Below are positions 53,921 to 62,168 of a stretch of DNA of 64,000 nt, one piece after another; position 1 is the first letter of the stretch; the number at the start of each line of letters is the position of its first letter. Below the pieces are notes generated by a model. The model ran no database searches. It saw only the letters and a program-made list of their open reading frames with translations, and was not told the origin of the DNA. The position numbers and the translations under genes are program-made. The DNA comes from Taishania sp965247975 (GTDB taxonomy: Bacteria > Bacteroidota > Bacteroidia > Flavobacteriales_D > Crocinitomicaceae), in contig OZ252050.1 of the NCBI GenBank assembly GCA_965247975.1, forward strand, positions 2,046,001-2,110,000. The letters are read 5' to 3'.

Positions 53921-55203
53921 TGTATTTTTCCTGAAATGAGTAAATCAATAAGGTTCTTTTCAAACAAAGTTAATTCTTTCTTGTCAATTTTGTTGCGACT
54001 TGCCGCAATGTTCATTTTTAATTTTCCATCATTTCTCAAAAATGTGACACTTATTCCAGGTGGATAGGAAAAAGGAGGGATTAAAAGTGTATCTGTTAAT
54101 TCATCGCTAAACCGGCTTGTGTCCCAAAAAGATTCACCAGACGAAGAATATAAAAAGCTTGCTATTTCACCTTTTCCAGCGCGTGTCGTCATCCAATAAT
54201 AAAAACCCTTTGGAATGAATTTCATAAATTGCAAAAGCTCATTGTATTTTCTAGGCATATCTATTTTTAATTGCTCATTCATTTGAGTGTTAATGGAATC
54301 AATTGTTTCTTTAACTTTAGTTAATTCGTTGATTTTTAAACGATAAAATAGAAATGAAATGTTGTTTGAAATCACTGGACCAGCACTACCTCTTTTTCTT
54401 CCATCATAAGGAATTGGTACCCATATGTCATGTTTAAAATCTATTTCTTTTGCAATGGCAGTAGCTGTACATGCAATTTGGTAGAGATTCGTTCCAAAAC
54501 GGGCACCATTTTTATGGGCATTTGAATCTATTGTTTTTGTTTCGTCGACAGAAAAATGATGCGTCCTTAAATTAAATTCTTTTGATTTTGAATCCAAAAG
54601 CGGTAAGTGTCCAATCGGCTTTTTCATCGTTTGCTCAACATATTTCTTCACTTGAAACATGTTGATGGTGTGATGAATAAAATTTAGTTTTTTTATTTTT
54701 TTTGGAAAAAATAGTTGAAAATTTTCTTCATCAAAAGGTAAATTTTGAGTCAAATGACGAATAACCAAGCCAGAACCTCGACCGTCGAATAAAACATGGT
54801 GAAACGACATAACCAATTTCAATTCGTCTGAAGTTGTCCGAAACAAATCAAAACGCAACAATTGGTCTTTTTTTAGATCAAAATTGTGGTAAATAATTTC
54901 TTCGGGAATTTCATCATGCGCAGAATCTTTGAATTCGTGGACAATTATTTTGGCTCCCAAATTTTCATATTTCCAATATGGGTTTAACATCCAAGGAGTC
55001 ACAAGTTTTATGTTTGCAATCCAATGAATGAATTTTGACGTGTGAATTATATTTTCAATGCGAGACCAAGATGATTCATCCTTTATTGTTACTACCATTC
55101 GGATGATGTTGTTCCCCGTTTTATACTTGATTAAATTACGTTCAAGCATCAGGTGAAAACAATCAGCTCCGTTAAGCAGTACTTTTTTTGGTAACTGAAT
55201 CAA
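53917..55203 (-). CDS. Condensation-domain-like acyltransferase (HHxxxDG)
   Basis: A 428-residue protein of the CoA-dependent acyltransferase superfamily (NRPS condensation domains, WS/DGAT and PapA-type enzymes). The active-site motif HHVLFDG is at about residue 135 in SFHHVLFDGRGSGLV. The chain starts KKVLLNGADCFHLMLER, like stand-alone acyltransferases, and a DFGW-type second motif is not obvious. It could join an activated acyl group on the carrier protein to an amine or alcohol. Start codon is TTG at 55203, since the ATG four bases upstream is followed directly by a stop. Eight bases separate it from the carrier-protein gene. Confidence 0.78.
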   Translation of the reverse strand: MIQLPKKVLLNGADCFHLMLERNLIKYKTGNNIIRMVVTIKDESSWSRIENIIHTSKFIHWIANIKLVTPWMLNPYWKYENLGAKIIVHEFKDSAHDEIPEEIIYHNFDLKKDQLLRFDLFRTTSDELKLVMSFHHVLFDGRGSGLVIRHLTQNLPFDEENFQLFFPKKIKKLNFIHHTINMFQVKKYVEQTMKKPIGHLPLLDSKSKEFNLRTHHFSVDETKTIDSNAHKNGARFGTNLYQIACTATAIAKEIDFKHDIWVPIPYDGRKRGSAGPVISNNISFLFYRLKINELTKVKETIDSINTQMNEQLKIDMPRKYNELLQFMKFIPKGFYYWMTTRAGKGEIASFLYSSSGESFWDTSRFSDELTDTLLIPPFSYPPGISVTFLRNDGKLKMNIAASRNKIDKKELTLFEKNLIDLLISGKIH

Positions 55204-55211
55204 AATTTACA

Positions 55212-55463
55212 TTAATTGTTTTTTAAAAAATCATGAACGATCACCGAAATGGCGTCCACGCTAACGAAATTCTCGGGTTTCAAGGAACTATCTGGCACCA
55301 CGAATCCATATTGGCGTTCAATAAAAAGTACAATTTCAACTATGGAATAGGAATCTATACCAATATCTCTCAAGATTGTATCTGAACTTATCGAAACATC
55401 TTCAGCAAGAATATTGTTATGTAAGAAGTTAATAATCGCTATTTTAATTGAATTCAATTCCAT
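55212..55463 (-). CDS. Acyl/peptidyl carrier protein
   Basis: An 83-residue carrier protein. The phosphopantetheine-attachment motif is GIDSYSIVE with Ser38, matching the (L)GxDS consensus; the rest is the expected four-helix acidic bundle (ISSDTILRDIGIDS, then VEIVLFIERQYGF). It should carry a thioester-bound acyl or aminoacyl intermediate for the ligase, transferase and oxidoreductase genes around it. It sits between the ABC permease gene (11 bases away) and the condensation-like gene. Confidence 0.88.
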   Translation of the reverse strand: MELNSIKIAIINFLHNNILAEDVSISSDTILRDIGIDSYSIVEIVLFIERQYGFVVPDSSLKPENFVSVDAISVIVHDFLKNN

Positions 55464-55474
55464 TTTATCAACTA

Positions 55475-56758
55475 TTAGATGGTTCTTCGTTTATTATGAA
55501 GCCAGAGTGAAATTAATAATGTGATTCCAAAGAAAAGAAAAAGTTTCAAAACGGCGGGTAAAATCCCCATAAAACCTGATCCTCGGAAGAATAAAAGATA
55601 AAAACCATCCAGCGACCAATTCATTGGCGAGAAAGCGCTAATTTGTCTCATGGTGTCTGGCATTACGTATGCTGGAACCCAAATTCCTCCTAAGGCCGAT
55701 AACAACAAAACAGACAAAGAACCGAGGATGGCGCCTTGTTGCTCGCTTTGCGCAAGTGTTCCAACAAAAATCCCAAATCCAGTCGCTGCAAATCCTGTGG
55801 CTGTGCCGAGAACAAGCACACTGCCGAGACTATCTCCTAAATCCAGCGAATCAAGTCCAACAAATGGAAGAATGTAAATTCCTACAAGCATCATTGCTAT
55901 GAATTGTAATACACAAATCACGACGTAAACCATCACTTTGCTTGACATTTGTAAGAAATAGGAGGTAGGCATGGTGTAAAGTCGAAATGCACTTCCTTCT
56001 TTTTTCTCCTTCATGATGTTGCTCACAACAGAGATTACAATAAAAAACATTCCGAAAATAGTCCAAGCTGGAACGTTATGTTGCACAGCATTTGGCACAA
56101 CTTCATCCACTAAATTCGACGCATAAATTTGTTTGTATTTGATGATTTGCGTTTTTTCATACGCATTAGTTGGTTTGCTTTGTTCGTCTGGAATGATTTC
56201 GGCAATTTGTTCTGAAAATGCTTCAAACATGATTTTGGTTTTGACTCCAGAAATAAATTCATGTAGGCTACTCATCACAGTGGTCACGATAGAATTTTTC
56301 GCAACAGGATCAACGAACATGATTATTTCAACCGAATCTAGCTTTGATTTCGCAGTCTCATCCGATAAACCCATAGTTTGTCCAACCAAATCAGAAACAC
56401 TTTCTTTGACTTTTCTTGTAGCTCCTTTTGGAATCACAATACCAATCAAATATTTCCCTTCGCTTACAGCTTTTCTGGCTGATTCTTTCGTTGCTGGTTT
56501 ACCGTCAATTTGGTCTGATAATTGACACAAAGTAGACGTTTTAAGTCCATCATGAATGGCATTTCCCAAGTCATTTTGATCTTCATTGACAAACACTAAA
56601 GGAACACCTTTCTCACTAATCGTATGAAATGCAGAATCTTGAATCAGCGTCATGACTACAATCAATACAATAGGCATGATAAACAAAATCGATAATCCAA
56701 TTTTATCTCGGAGTAAAATGATGGTCTCCTTTTTTGCAGCCGCGATGAATTTTTTCAT
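55475..56758 (-). CDS. ABC-2 type transporter permease
   Basis: A 427-residue ABC-2 permease. A first membrane helix (about 20-40, ILFIMPIVLIVVMTLI) is followed by a 200-residue extracytoplasmic domain, then five or six membrane helices (about 220-420) including the ABC-2 motif region around MFFIVISVVSNIMKEKKEGS. It pairs with the ATPase encoded directly upstream (overlap one base) to form an exporter, with the large loop typical of exporters for lipids, drugs or natural products. It is co-transcribed with the biosynthetic genes downstream, so it probably exports their product (inference). Confidence 0.88.
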   Translation of the reverse strand: MKKFIAAAKKETIILLRDKIGLSILFIMPIVLIVVMTLIQDSAFHTISEKGVPLVFVNEDQNDLGNAIHDGLKTSTLCQLSDQIDGKPATKESARKAVSEGKYLIGIVIPKGATRKVKESVSDLVGQTMGLSDETAKSKLDSVEIIMFVDPVAKNSIVTTVMSSLHEFISGVKTKIMFEAFSEQIAEIIPDEQSKPTNAYEKTQIIKYKQIYASNLVDEVVPNAVQHNVPAWTIFGMFFIVISVVSNIMKEKKEGSAFRLYTMPTSYFLQMSSKVMVYVVICVLQFIAMMLVGIYILPFVGLDSLDLGDSLGSVLVLGTATGFAATGFGIFVGTLAQSEQQGAILGSLSVLLLSALGGIWVPAYVMPDTMRQISAFSPMNWSLDGFYLLFFRGSGFMGILPAVLKLFLFFGITLLISLWLHNKRRTI

Positions 56759-57513
56759 TAATCCCTTAATTTTCGTTTGGTTAAATGAAGAAAAACATCT
56801 TCTAAATCTGTTGCCCCTTCTGTTTGTTGAATGAGTTCTTTTGGTGCTCCTTGTGCAATGATTTTACCATAATCGATGATTCCAATCATGTCGCAAAAAC
56901 TTTCTGCTTCGTCCAAGTGATGACTTGTATAAATAATGGTCATTCCATTGCGATTCAATTCTTCCAATTGCTCAATGATCACGGTTCTCGATTGAACATC
57001 AATTCCAACTGTTGGCTCATCTAAAAACAAAATTGATGGGTTGTGCAACACACTCGCAATCAAATTCACACGTCGTTTCATTCCGCCCGAAAATTTGTCA
57101 ATTCTTCGGTTTGCCGCGTGAGAAAGTTCCAAACGATTGAGCCAATCTGTAATTTTAGCATCGAGTTCTTCTCCGTGAATCCCAAACATAGCTCCATAAA
57201 ACTGTAAATTTTCTCGTGCCGTTAACATGGGATAAAGTGCTATGTCTTGGGGAACAACACCTATTTTTTGTTTGACATCTTTCAGATTTGTAAAAACGTC
57301 AATGCCTTCTATTTTAACAGAACCACTGCTCGGGCCAACAACTCCACAAATGATAGAAATGAGTGTTGTTTTTCCAGCACCGTTTGGTCCTAACAAACCA
57401 TAAATACTGCCACGATCTATAGAAATCGAAACATCTTTTAATGTTGCTTCGTCGGCTCCATGATATCGTTTCGCTAAATGCTCAATTTGAATAATTGGAG
57501 TTTTCTCCGTCAT
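56758..57513 (-). CDS. ABC transporter ATP-binding protein
   Basis: A 251-residue nucleotide-binding subunit. Walker A is GPNGAGKTT (about residues 38-46), the signature motif is FSGGMKRR, Walker B is LFLDEPTVGID and the switch His is in YTSHHLDEAE. It powers the adjacent ABC-2 permease. It is the first gene of the operon and its stop overlaps the permease ATG by one base. Length and motifs are typical of the CcmA/DrrA-like exporter ATPases. Confidence 0.93.
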   Translation of the reverse strand: MTEKTPIIQIEHLAKRYHGADEATLKDVSISIDRGSIYGLLGPNGAGKTTLISIICGVVGPSSGSVKIEGIDVFTNLKDVKQKIGVVPQDIALYPMLTARENLQFYGAMFGIHGEELDAKITDWLNRLELSHAANRRIDKFSGGMKRRVNLIASVLHNPSILFLDEPTVGIDVQSRTVIIEQLEELNRNGMTIIYTSHHLDEAESFCDMIGIIDYGKIIAQGAPKELIQQTEGATDLEDVFLHLTKRKLRD

Positions 57514-57548
57514 CAGGCAAAGTTGTTTGTTTGATTTACAACATGCAA

Positions 57549-57896
57549 TTAAAGATGCATAAAATCTTTTTTAGCGAGCAATTCGTCCTCAGATTCGCGG
57601 TATTCAGGATCGTCTACACAACAATCAACTGGACAAACAGCAGCACATTGAGGTTCGTCATGAAATCCTACACATTCTGTACATTTGTCCGTTGCGATGA
57701 AATATACATCCATATCTTTTGGTTCAAATGCTTGATCTGCAAGTATTTCATCACCATTAAGAGTTGTTATAATTCCTTTCAAAGATGTCCCGTCAGAATA
57801 TTTCCATTCTGCTCCACCTTCGTAAATTGCATTATTTGGACATTCTGGCTCGCATGCACCACAATTAATGCATTCATCTGTTATCATTATTGCCAT
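57549..57896 (-). CDS. 2[4Fe-4S] ferredoxin
   Basis: A 115-residue ferredoxin with two [4Fe-4S] clusters. The first cluster motif is CINCGACEPECP (Cys at about 9, 12, 15, 19) and the second CTECVGFHDEPQCAAVCP (Cys at about 73, 76, 85, 89). The longer spacing in the second motif is the arrangement seen in Bacteroidota-type Alvin-like ferredoxins. It is divergent from an acyl-CoA reductase gene with 122 bases between, a pairing I recall from related genomes. A TATATTTG -7 box lies 28 bases upstream. The electron partners are unknown. Confidence 0.9.
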   Translation of the reverse strand: MAIMITDECINCGACEPECPNNAIYEGGAEWKYSDGTSLKGIITTLNGDEILADQAFEPKDMDVYFIATDKCTECVGFHDEPQCAAVCPVDCCVDDPEYRESEDELLAKKDFMHL

Positions 57897-57923
57897 TACG
57901 CTACGCTTTAAATTTTAAAAGTG

Positions 57924-57931
57924 CAAATATA
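57924..57931 (-). promoter_or_regulatory. -7 box of the ferredoxin gene
   Basis: Minus-strand TATATTTG, an exact TAnnTTTG match 28 bases before the ferredoxin ATG. No TTG occurs at the ideal spacing. Confidence 0.45.
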
Positions 57932-58006
57932 ACAAGCAATGGCGTGAATTCCTTTGGAAATAACAAAAAAATATCACTTATCTAACTTAAATTAACAGAA
58001 GGAAAC

Positions 58007-58014
58007 TACTTTTG
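58007..58014 (+). promoter_or_regulatory. -7 box of the acyl-CoA reductase gene (possible leaderless mRNA)
   Basis: TACTTTTG matches TAnnTTTG exactly and ends five bases before the GTG start at 58019, so transcription would begin at or next to the start codon. The -33 region has TTA rather than TTG. Confidence 0.4.
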
Positions 58015-58018
58015 CGCT

Positions 58019-59071
58019 GTGGAAAGAAATCAATTAATTAAAGCCTTTGGACAATTAGGTGAAGTAATGATCTCGCTTGGTTTGAACGAATCATGGCGTG
58101 GATTACAATTGGGTGTTACAGAATCCGAATTTCAACATTTAAATGATGTTATCCTTCGTCAAAAAGTGTTAAATGGTTGGTTTACAGAATTGAACGTGCG
58201 AAAGTCCATTTTGGCTCTAGGACAGAATTTAACGGAAGAAAAATTAGGTTCATGGACAAACGATTATTCATTCACACATTCGCCGAAAAGCATTGCAATC
58301 ATTATGGCTGGAAATATCCCATTGGTAGGTTTCCATGATTTTCTGTGTGTTCTCCTGAGTGGAAACAAAGCCGTTTGCAAAATGAGTTCAGATGACAAGA
58401 CCCTTTTGCCAGCGTTGGTTAAAGTGCTTTTGACTTTTGCTCCTGAGTTATCAGATCGAATCGTTTTGTCAGAAAATAGAATTAGTGATTTTGAGGCAGT
58501 AATAGCTACTGGAAGTAATAATTCGCTGAATTATTTTGAACAATATTTCGGAAAATACCCACATATATTTCGGAAAAATAGAACTTCCATTGCTGTCATT
58601 GATGGAACAGAATCAAAAGAAGATTTTGAAAAATTAGGCAGTGATTTGTTCGATTATTTTGGACTTGGTTGTCGAAATGTATCGCATTTATTGGTGCCAA
58701 AAGATTATGATTTTCAACTCTTTTTTGAGGGAATCGTTGGTCATGGAGAAGTAATCAACCATTTCAAATATGGAAATAATTACGATTACAACAAAACTGT
58801 TTACTTAATGAATCAGCACGCGATGCTCGACAACAATTTTGTGTTGTTGTATGAATCAGACGAATTGTTTTCTCCTTTAGCAATGATTTATTTTCATACT
58901 TACAACGATGTCAGCGAAATCGATGATTATTTGAAAAATCACTCGGACGAAATTCAAGCTGTTGTCGGAAAGAATTACATTCCTTTTGGTGCAGCTCAGT
59001 GTCCGGCATTGAATGATTACGCGGACGGAGTTGATGTCATGAAATGGCTGAATGAACTTTCCTTAGATTAA
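58019..59071 (+). CDS. Acyl-CoA reductase (LuxC-like)
   Basis: A 350-residue enzyme of the LuxC-type acyl-CoA reductase family, which reduces acyl-CoA to aldehyde with NAD(P)H. Landmarks: the coenzyme-binding segment PKSIAIIMAGNIPLVGFHDF at about 90-110, the block NRTSIAVIDGTE, and the active-site cysteine in FGLGCRNVSHLLVP (about residue 222). The start is GTG at 58019; the family's N-terminal pattern begins close to it and the -7 box lies five bases before. Next in-frame ATG is 16 codons later. It is convergent with, and overlaps by nine bases, the M1 peptidase gene. The acyl substrate is unknown. Confidence 0.85.
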   Translation: MERNQLIKAFGQLGEVMISLGLNESWRGLQLGVTESEFQHLNDVILRQKVLNGWFTELNVRKSILALGQNLTEEKLGSWTNDYSFTHSPKSIAIIMAGNIPLVGFHDFLCVLLSGNKAVCKMSSDDKTLLPALVKVLLTFAPELSDRIVLSENRISDFEAVIATGSNNSLNYFEQYFGKYPHIFRKNRTSIAVIDGTESKEDFEKLGSDLFDYFGLGCRNVSHLLVPKDYDFQLFFEGIVGHGEVINHFKYGNNYDYNKTVYLMNQHAMLDNNFVLLYESDELFSPLAMIYFHTYNDVSEIDDYLKNHSDEIQAVVGKNYIPFGAAQCPALNDYADGVDVMKWLNELSLD

Positions 59072-62071
59072 ATCTTTGAATTTAAAATCGCGATTAAAAA
59101 CATTCATTTTCAACATAAAGCGAATTCGTTCCCCATATTTTTTGGTCACAAAGGAATTTTCCAAATGATCATTCATGTAAATAGGGAAATAAACCCCGAA
59201 TACATCGCTTAATTTTAATGCCAAACCAGTGTTGAACAAGTTGTAATTTTTCGCGCCAACTTTCACTGTTCCAACATCCACAAAAATTCCAAACATATTT
59301 GGTTTTACAGGAATTTGAATGTAGATATTTGCCGTTGCCATCCATTGATTTGTAGTTCCAAATGTTGTGGTGCTTGAAAATCCACCCATGTTATCCAATC
59401 GTTGGTTGGACCAAATTCCGGAGGTAATGTTACGACCAAAGAAATAATCTTCTACAAACAAATCTTGTGTTCCATTCATTCCTGAAATGGACATTAAGTA
59501 GTTTGGATTTGACAAGCTGTTGAATTGATTATTCCAAAATCCACCAATGTAACCACGAAGTGAAATCCATCTTTTTTGGTTGTTTTTTAAGTAGCGATAA
59601 CTGTATTTCGCCTCAAGCGATGAGCGACCAAATTGATCGCTATTTTTTAGGTTTGAAGCAAAGTCTGTTCTGATTTTGGTGTTCATTTTGTGATCTGGTT
59701 TTACAAAATCTAGGTTGTATTCTACAAAAGCACCACAATATTCTGTTGTTTTGGAACCAAAAACATCCGCTCTGTACATGGATTGCAATCGAATGGTGCT
59801 TTCAAAAGGGCTGTTCATTTTTGAGCGTTTTCCAAATTTCGCAAACCAATAAGGTGAAGCAATAAAATAAAAACTTTCATTTCTGTCTAAAATGGAATCA
59901 TCCTTGAATGATTTTACTGAAACACCGATTTTCGACAAACGAATATTGTCTTTTGGCAAGGTTACGTAGCAAAACTCAGAAATTCCTGAAATATAATTTC
60001 GTCCAAACGAATACATAGGAGCAATGAGGTATTTGAACTTATTGGTCGGAAGCCCATAATTGTGAAATGCAGCACCAATCATGAATTTGTCATGGAAATT
60101 TCCAGCGACAATTGGTGTCCAAAACATGTTTGATTTTCGCGATTCATTGTCGCCAATCAAAAATTCTAATGTTGGTTTTTCAAAACGTTTAAATAAGCCT
60201 TTCGATTTCCAATTGTTATTTTGTCTTTTCAATTCTGGAATCGCTTTGTCTGCCGAAATCGAGATTCCATCCAAAGGTGAATTGCTTTTTAAAGTAATTT
60301 CATTCACTTTACTCCCTGGTTCAATCCAAACGGTTGAAACAATTGAATCACCTTGAAGTCCGTGAACGGAGATAGGAGCGTCCACTTGTCCAACATTTTT
60401 AACCGTTACTTTGTACGAAGTTTCGTCGATTCGCTTTACTTGTTTTAATTTGAAATCAACATGATTGCATGTTTGAATAAGATCTACAAAAAGCCAATCT
60501 AGGTTTTTGCCGGAGCAAGATTCTAAACTTTGTTTGATGTCTGCTGGCTGAGGGTGTTTAAATTTCCATGTTTCAAAATAGTTGTGCATGCATTCGTCAA
60601 ATTTTTCGGAACCGAGGTATTGGCGTAAGTAGTTAAACACCAAACCTGTTTTTTGATACATGACCACTCCATAATTCGTTGGCAAAAAATCTTCTGATTT
60701 TGTCTCAATGGCTTGATCAATTCCAAAACCAGCAACAGTGCGGAAAAACATATCTCCTGAGTCAAAATGATCTAAGTCGTTAAAATGAAATGAACCGCCC
60801 AAAACCATTTCTGATAAATTGTTATTGTTCGGATATTTAGTTTGAATGTAGCGCACCTCGTTCAAGGTATTGATTCCTTCATCCATCCAGCCGTGATCTC
60901 GTTCATTGGATCCTAAAATTCCATAAAACCAATTGTGGCCAACTTCATGCACAATAACTGTTTCAAGTTCCATGTCATTGCCAGCGTTCCCAATCACCGT
61001 AATTGTAGGGTATTCCATTCCTCCGCCAGCACTGATTGTTCCATCAACAGCAGTAACTGAATTGTATGGGTAATCGCCATTCCACAGAGAATAGTAATAG
61101 GTTCCATCATTGATGTATTCAATTGCTTTTTGCCATAAATTGGTATTGTCTGGAGTGAAAAAGGCCCAAGATTTCACTTTGCGCTTTGAGTGTGGTAACT
61201 CGATTTCACCACTCAATACTTCGTATCTTTTATCAGCAAACCAAGCAAAATCATGCACTTTGTCTTGGGTGAATCGAACGGTTTTTAATTCTTTGGACGA
61301 TTCTGGAATTTTCCCACCACCTCGTCTTGATTTTGGGTTATAATTGTCTTTTGCAATTTTGTCTCGCGTAGCTTTTTCTAATTCTTTTCGAAAATCAAAT
61401 TCACTTTGCGTTTGTAAATCACCTGTTGCTGCAATCACGTAGTTTTTTGGCAAGGTTATCGAAACGTCAAATGACCCAAATTCTGAATAAAATTCTCCTT
61501 GATTCAAATAAGGCATGTCATGCCAACCATCTTTGTCATATACAGCTGGTTTTGGGAACCATTGTGTGATCTGATACGACTGTTCGATGTGTCCAAGTCT
61601 AGAAATTTTTCCAGATGGAATTTTCACAATAAATGGAGTAGAAATCGAGATTCTTTCACCAGGATTTAGAGGTTTTTGTAAAGAGATGATGCAAATATCT
61701 TGATGTGTTTCATTGTATTTCCAATTTGCTTTGATTCCATCCACTTTAAAATCAAGGGAATCAATCCATCCTCTATCTTTTTCTGAAGAAAAGGTTAATT
61801 GCTCGTTTCCATCTCTGTATTGTTGCTTCGCCAAAGCAGTTTTTCCATTTTTATAGGCATTTGGCCAAAGATGTATTCTGATTTCTTGCAAAGAATTTGG
61901 ACTGTTATTCACATATTCAAAGCTTTCCTGACCGATTAGTTTGTGGTTCACATCATCTAGACGAACAGTAATGGTATAATTAACTTCTTGTTGCCAATAA
62001 TTTTGTGCAAGACTTAAATCAACAAAACCACAAGAAAGAATGGCTAAAACGAACAATTTTTTAACGGACAT
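59063..62071 (-). CDS. M1-family metallopeptidase with C-terminal barrel-like domain
   Basis: A 1002-residue exported protein. It has a signal peptide (1-23, ends SLAQN), then an M1 aminopeptidase catalytic part (to about residue 560) with HEVGH at 375-379 and the third zinc ligand Glu398 exactly 18 residues later, and the exopeptidase-type GGGMEYPT motif about 25 residues before. An Ig-like linker follows, then a C-terminal region of about 350 residues (from about 640) that is rich in aromatic beta strands with alternating hydrophobic pattern (for example GVYFPIYMNDHLENSF) and looks like an outer-membrane barrel. It therefore probably acts on peptides at the outer membrane (inference). It overlaps the acyl-CoA reductase end by nine bases. 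Confidence 0.85.
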   Translation of the reverse strand: MSVKKLFVLAILSCGFVDLSLAQNYWQQEVNYTITVRLDDVNHKLIGQESFEYVNNSPNSLQEIRIHLWPNAYKNGKTALAKQQYRDGNEQLTFSSEKDRGWIDSLDFKVDGIKANWKYNETHQDICIISLQKPLNPGERISISTPFIVKIPSGKISRLGHIEQSYQITQWFPKPAVYDKDGWHDMPYLNQGEFYSEFGSFDVSITLPKNYVIAATGDLQTQSEFDFRKELEKATRDKIAKDNYNPKSRRGGGKIPESSKELKTVRFTQDKVHDFAWFADKRYEVLSGEIELPHSKRKVKSWAFFTPDNTNLWQKAIEYINDGTYYYSLWNGDYPYNSVTAVDGTISAGGGMEYPTITVIGNAGNDMELETVIVHEVGHNWFYGILGSNERDHGWMDEGINTLNEVRYIQTKYPNNNNLSEMVLGGSFHFNDLDHFDSGDMFFRTVAGFGIDQAIETKSEDFLPTNYGVVMYQKTGLVFNYLRQYLGSEKFDECMHNYFETWKFKHPQPADIKQSLESCSGKNLDWLFVDLIQTCNHVDFKLKQVKRIDETSYKVTVKNVGQVDAPISVHGLQGDSIVSTVWIEPGSKVNEITLKSNSPLDGISISADKAIPELKRQNNNWKSKGLFKRFEKPTLEFLIGDNESRKSNMFWTPIVAGNFHDKFMIGAAFHNYGLPTNKFKYLIAPMYSFGRNYISGISEFCYVTLPKDNIRLSKIGVSVKSFKDDSILDRNESFYFIASPYWFAKFGKRSKMNSPFESTIRLQSMYRADVFGSKTTEYCGAFVEYNLDFVKPDHKMNTKIRTDFASNLKNSDQFGRSSLEAKYSYRYLKNNQKRWISLRGYIGGFWNNQFNSLSNPNYLMSISGMNGTQDLFVEDYFFGRNITSGIWSNQRLDNMGGFSSTTTFGTTNQWMATANIYIQIPVKPNMFGIFVDVGTVKVGAKNYNLFNTGLALKLSDVFGVYFPIYMNDHLENSFVTKKYGERIRFMLKMNVFNRDFKFKDLI

Positions 62072-62113
62072 AAAACAATTGATTTGTTTGTGAGGTGTGA
62101 AAGTAACAATTAT

Positions 62114-62150
62114 TCAAAAAAAAAGCCGCTACAAATAGATGTAACGGCTT
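62114..62150 (-). terminator. Rho-independent terminator of the T9SS cargo gene at the right edge
   Basis: Stem AAGCCG-C-TACA / TGTA-A-CGGCTT (62123-62133 and 62140-62150, one mismatch) with a six-base loop and a T run on the minus strand, 19 bases past the stop at 62169. Confidence 0.8.
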
Positions 62151-62168
62151 CAAAAAAGTGAGTTGATT

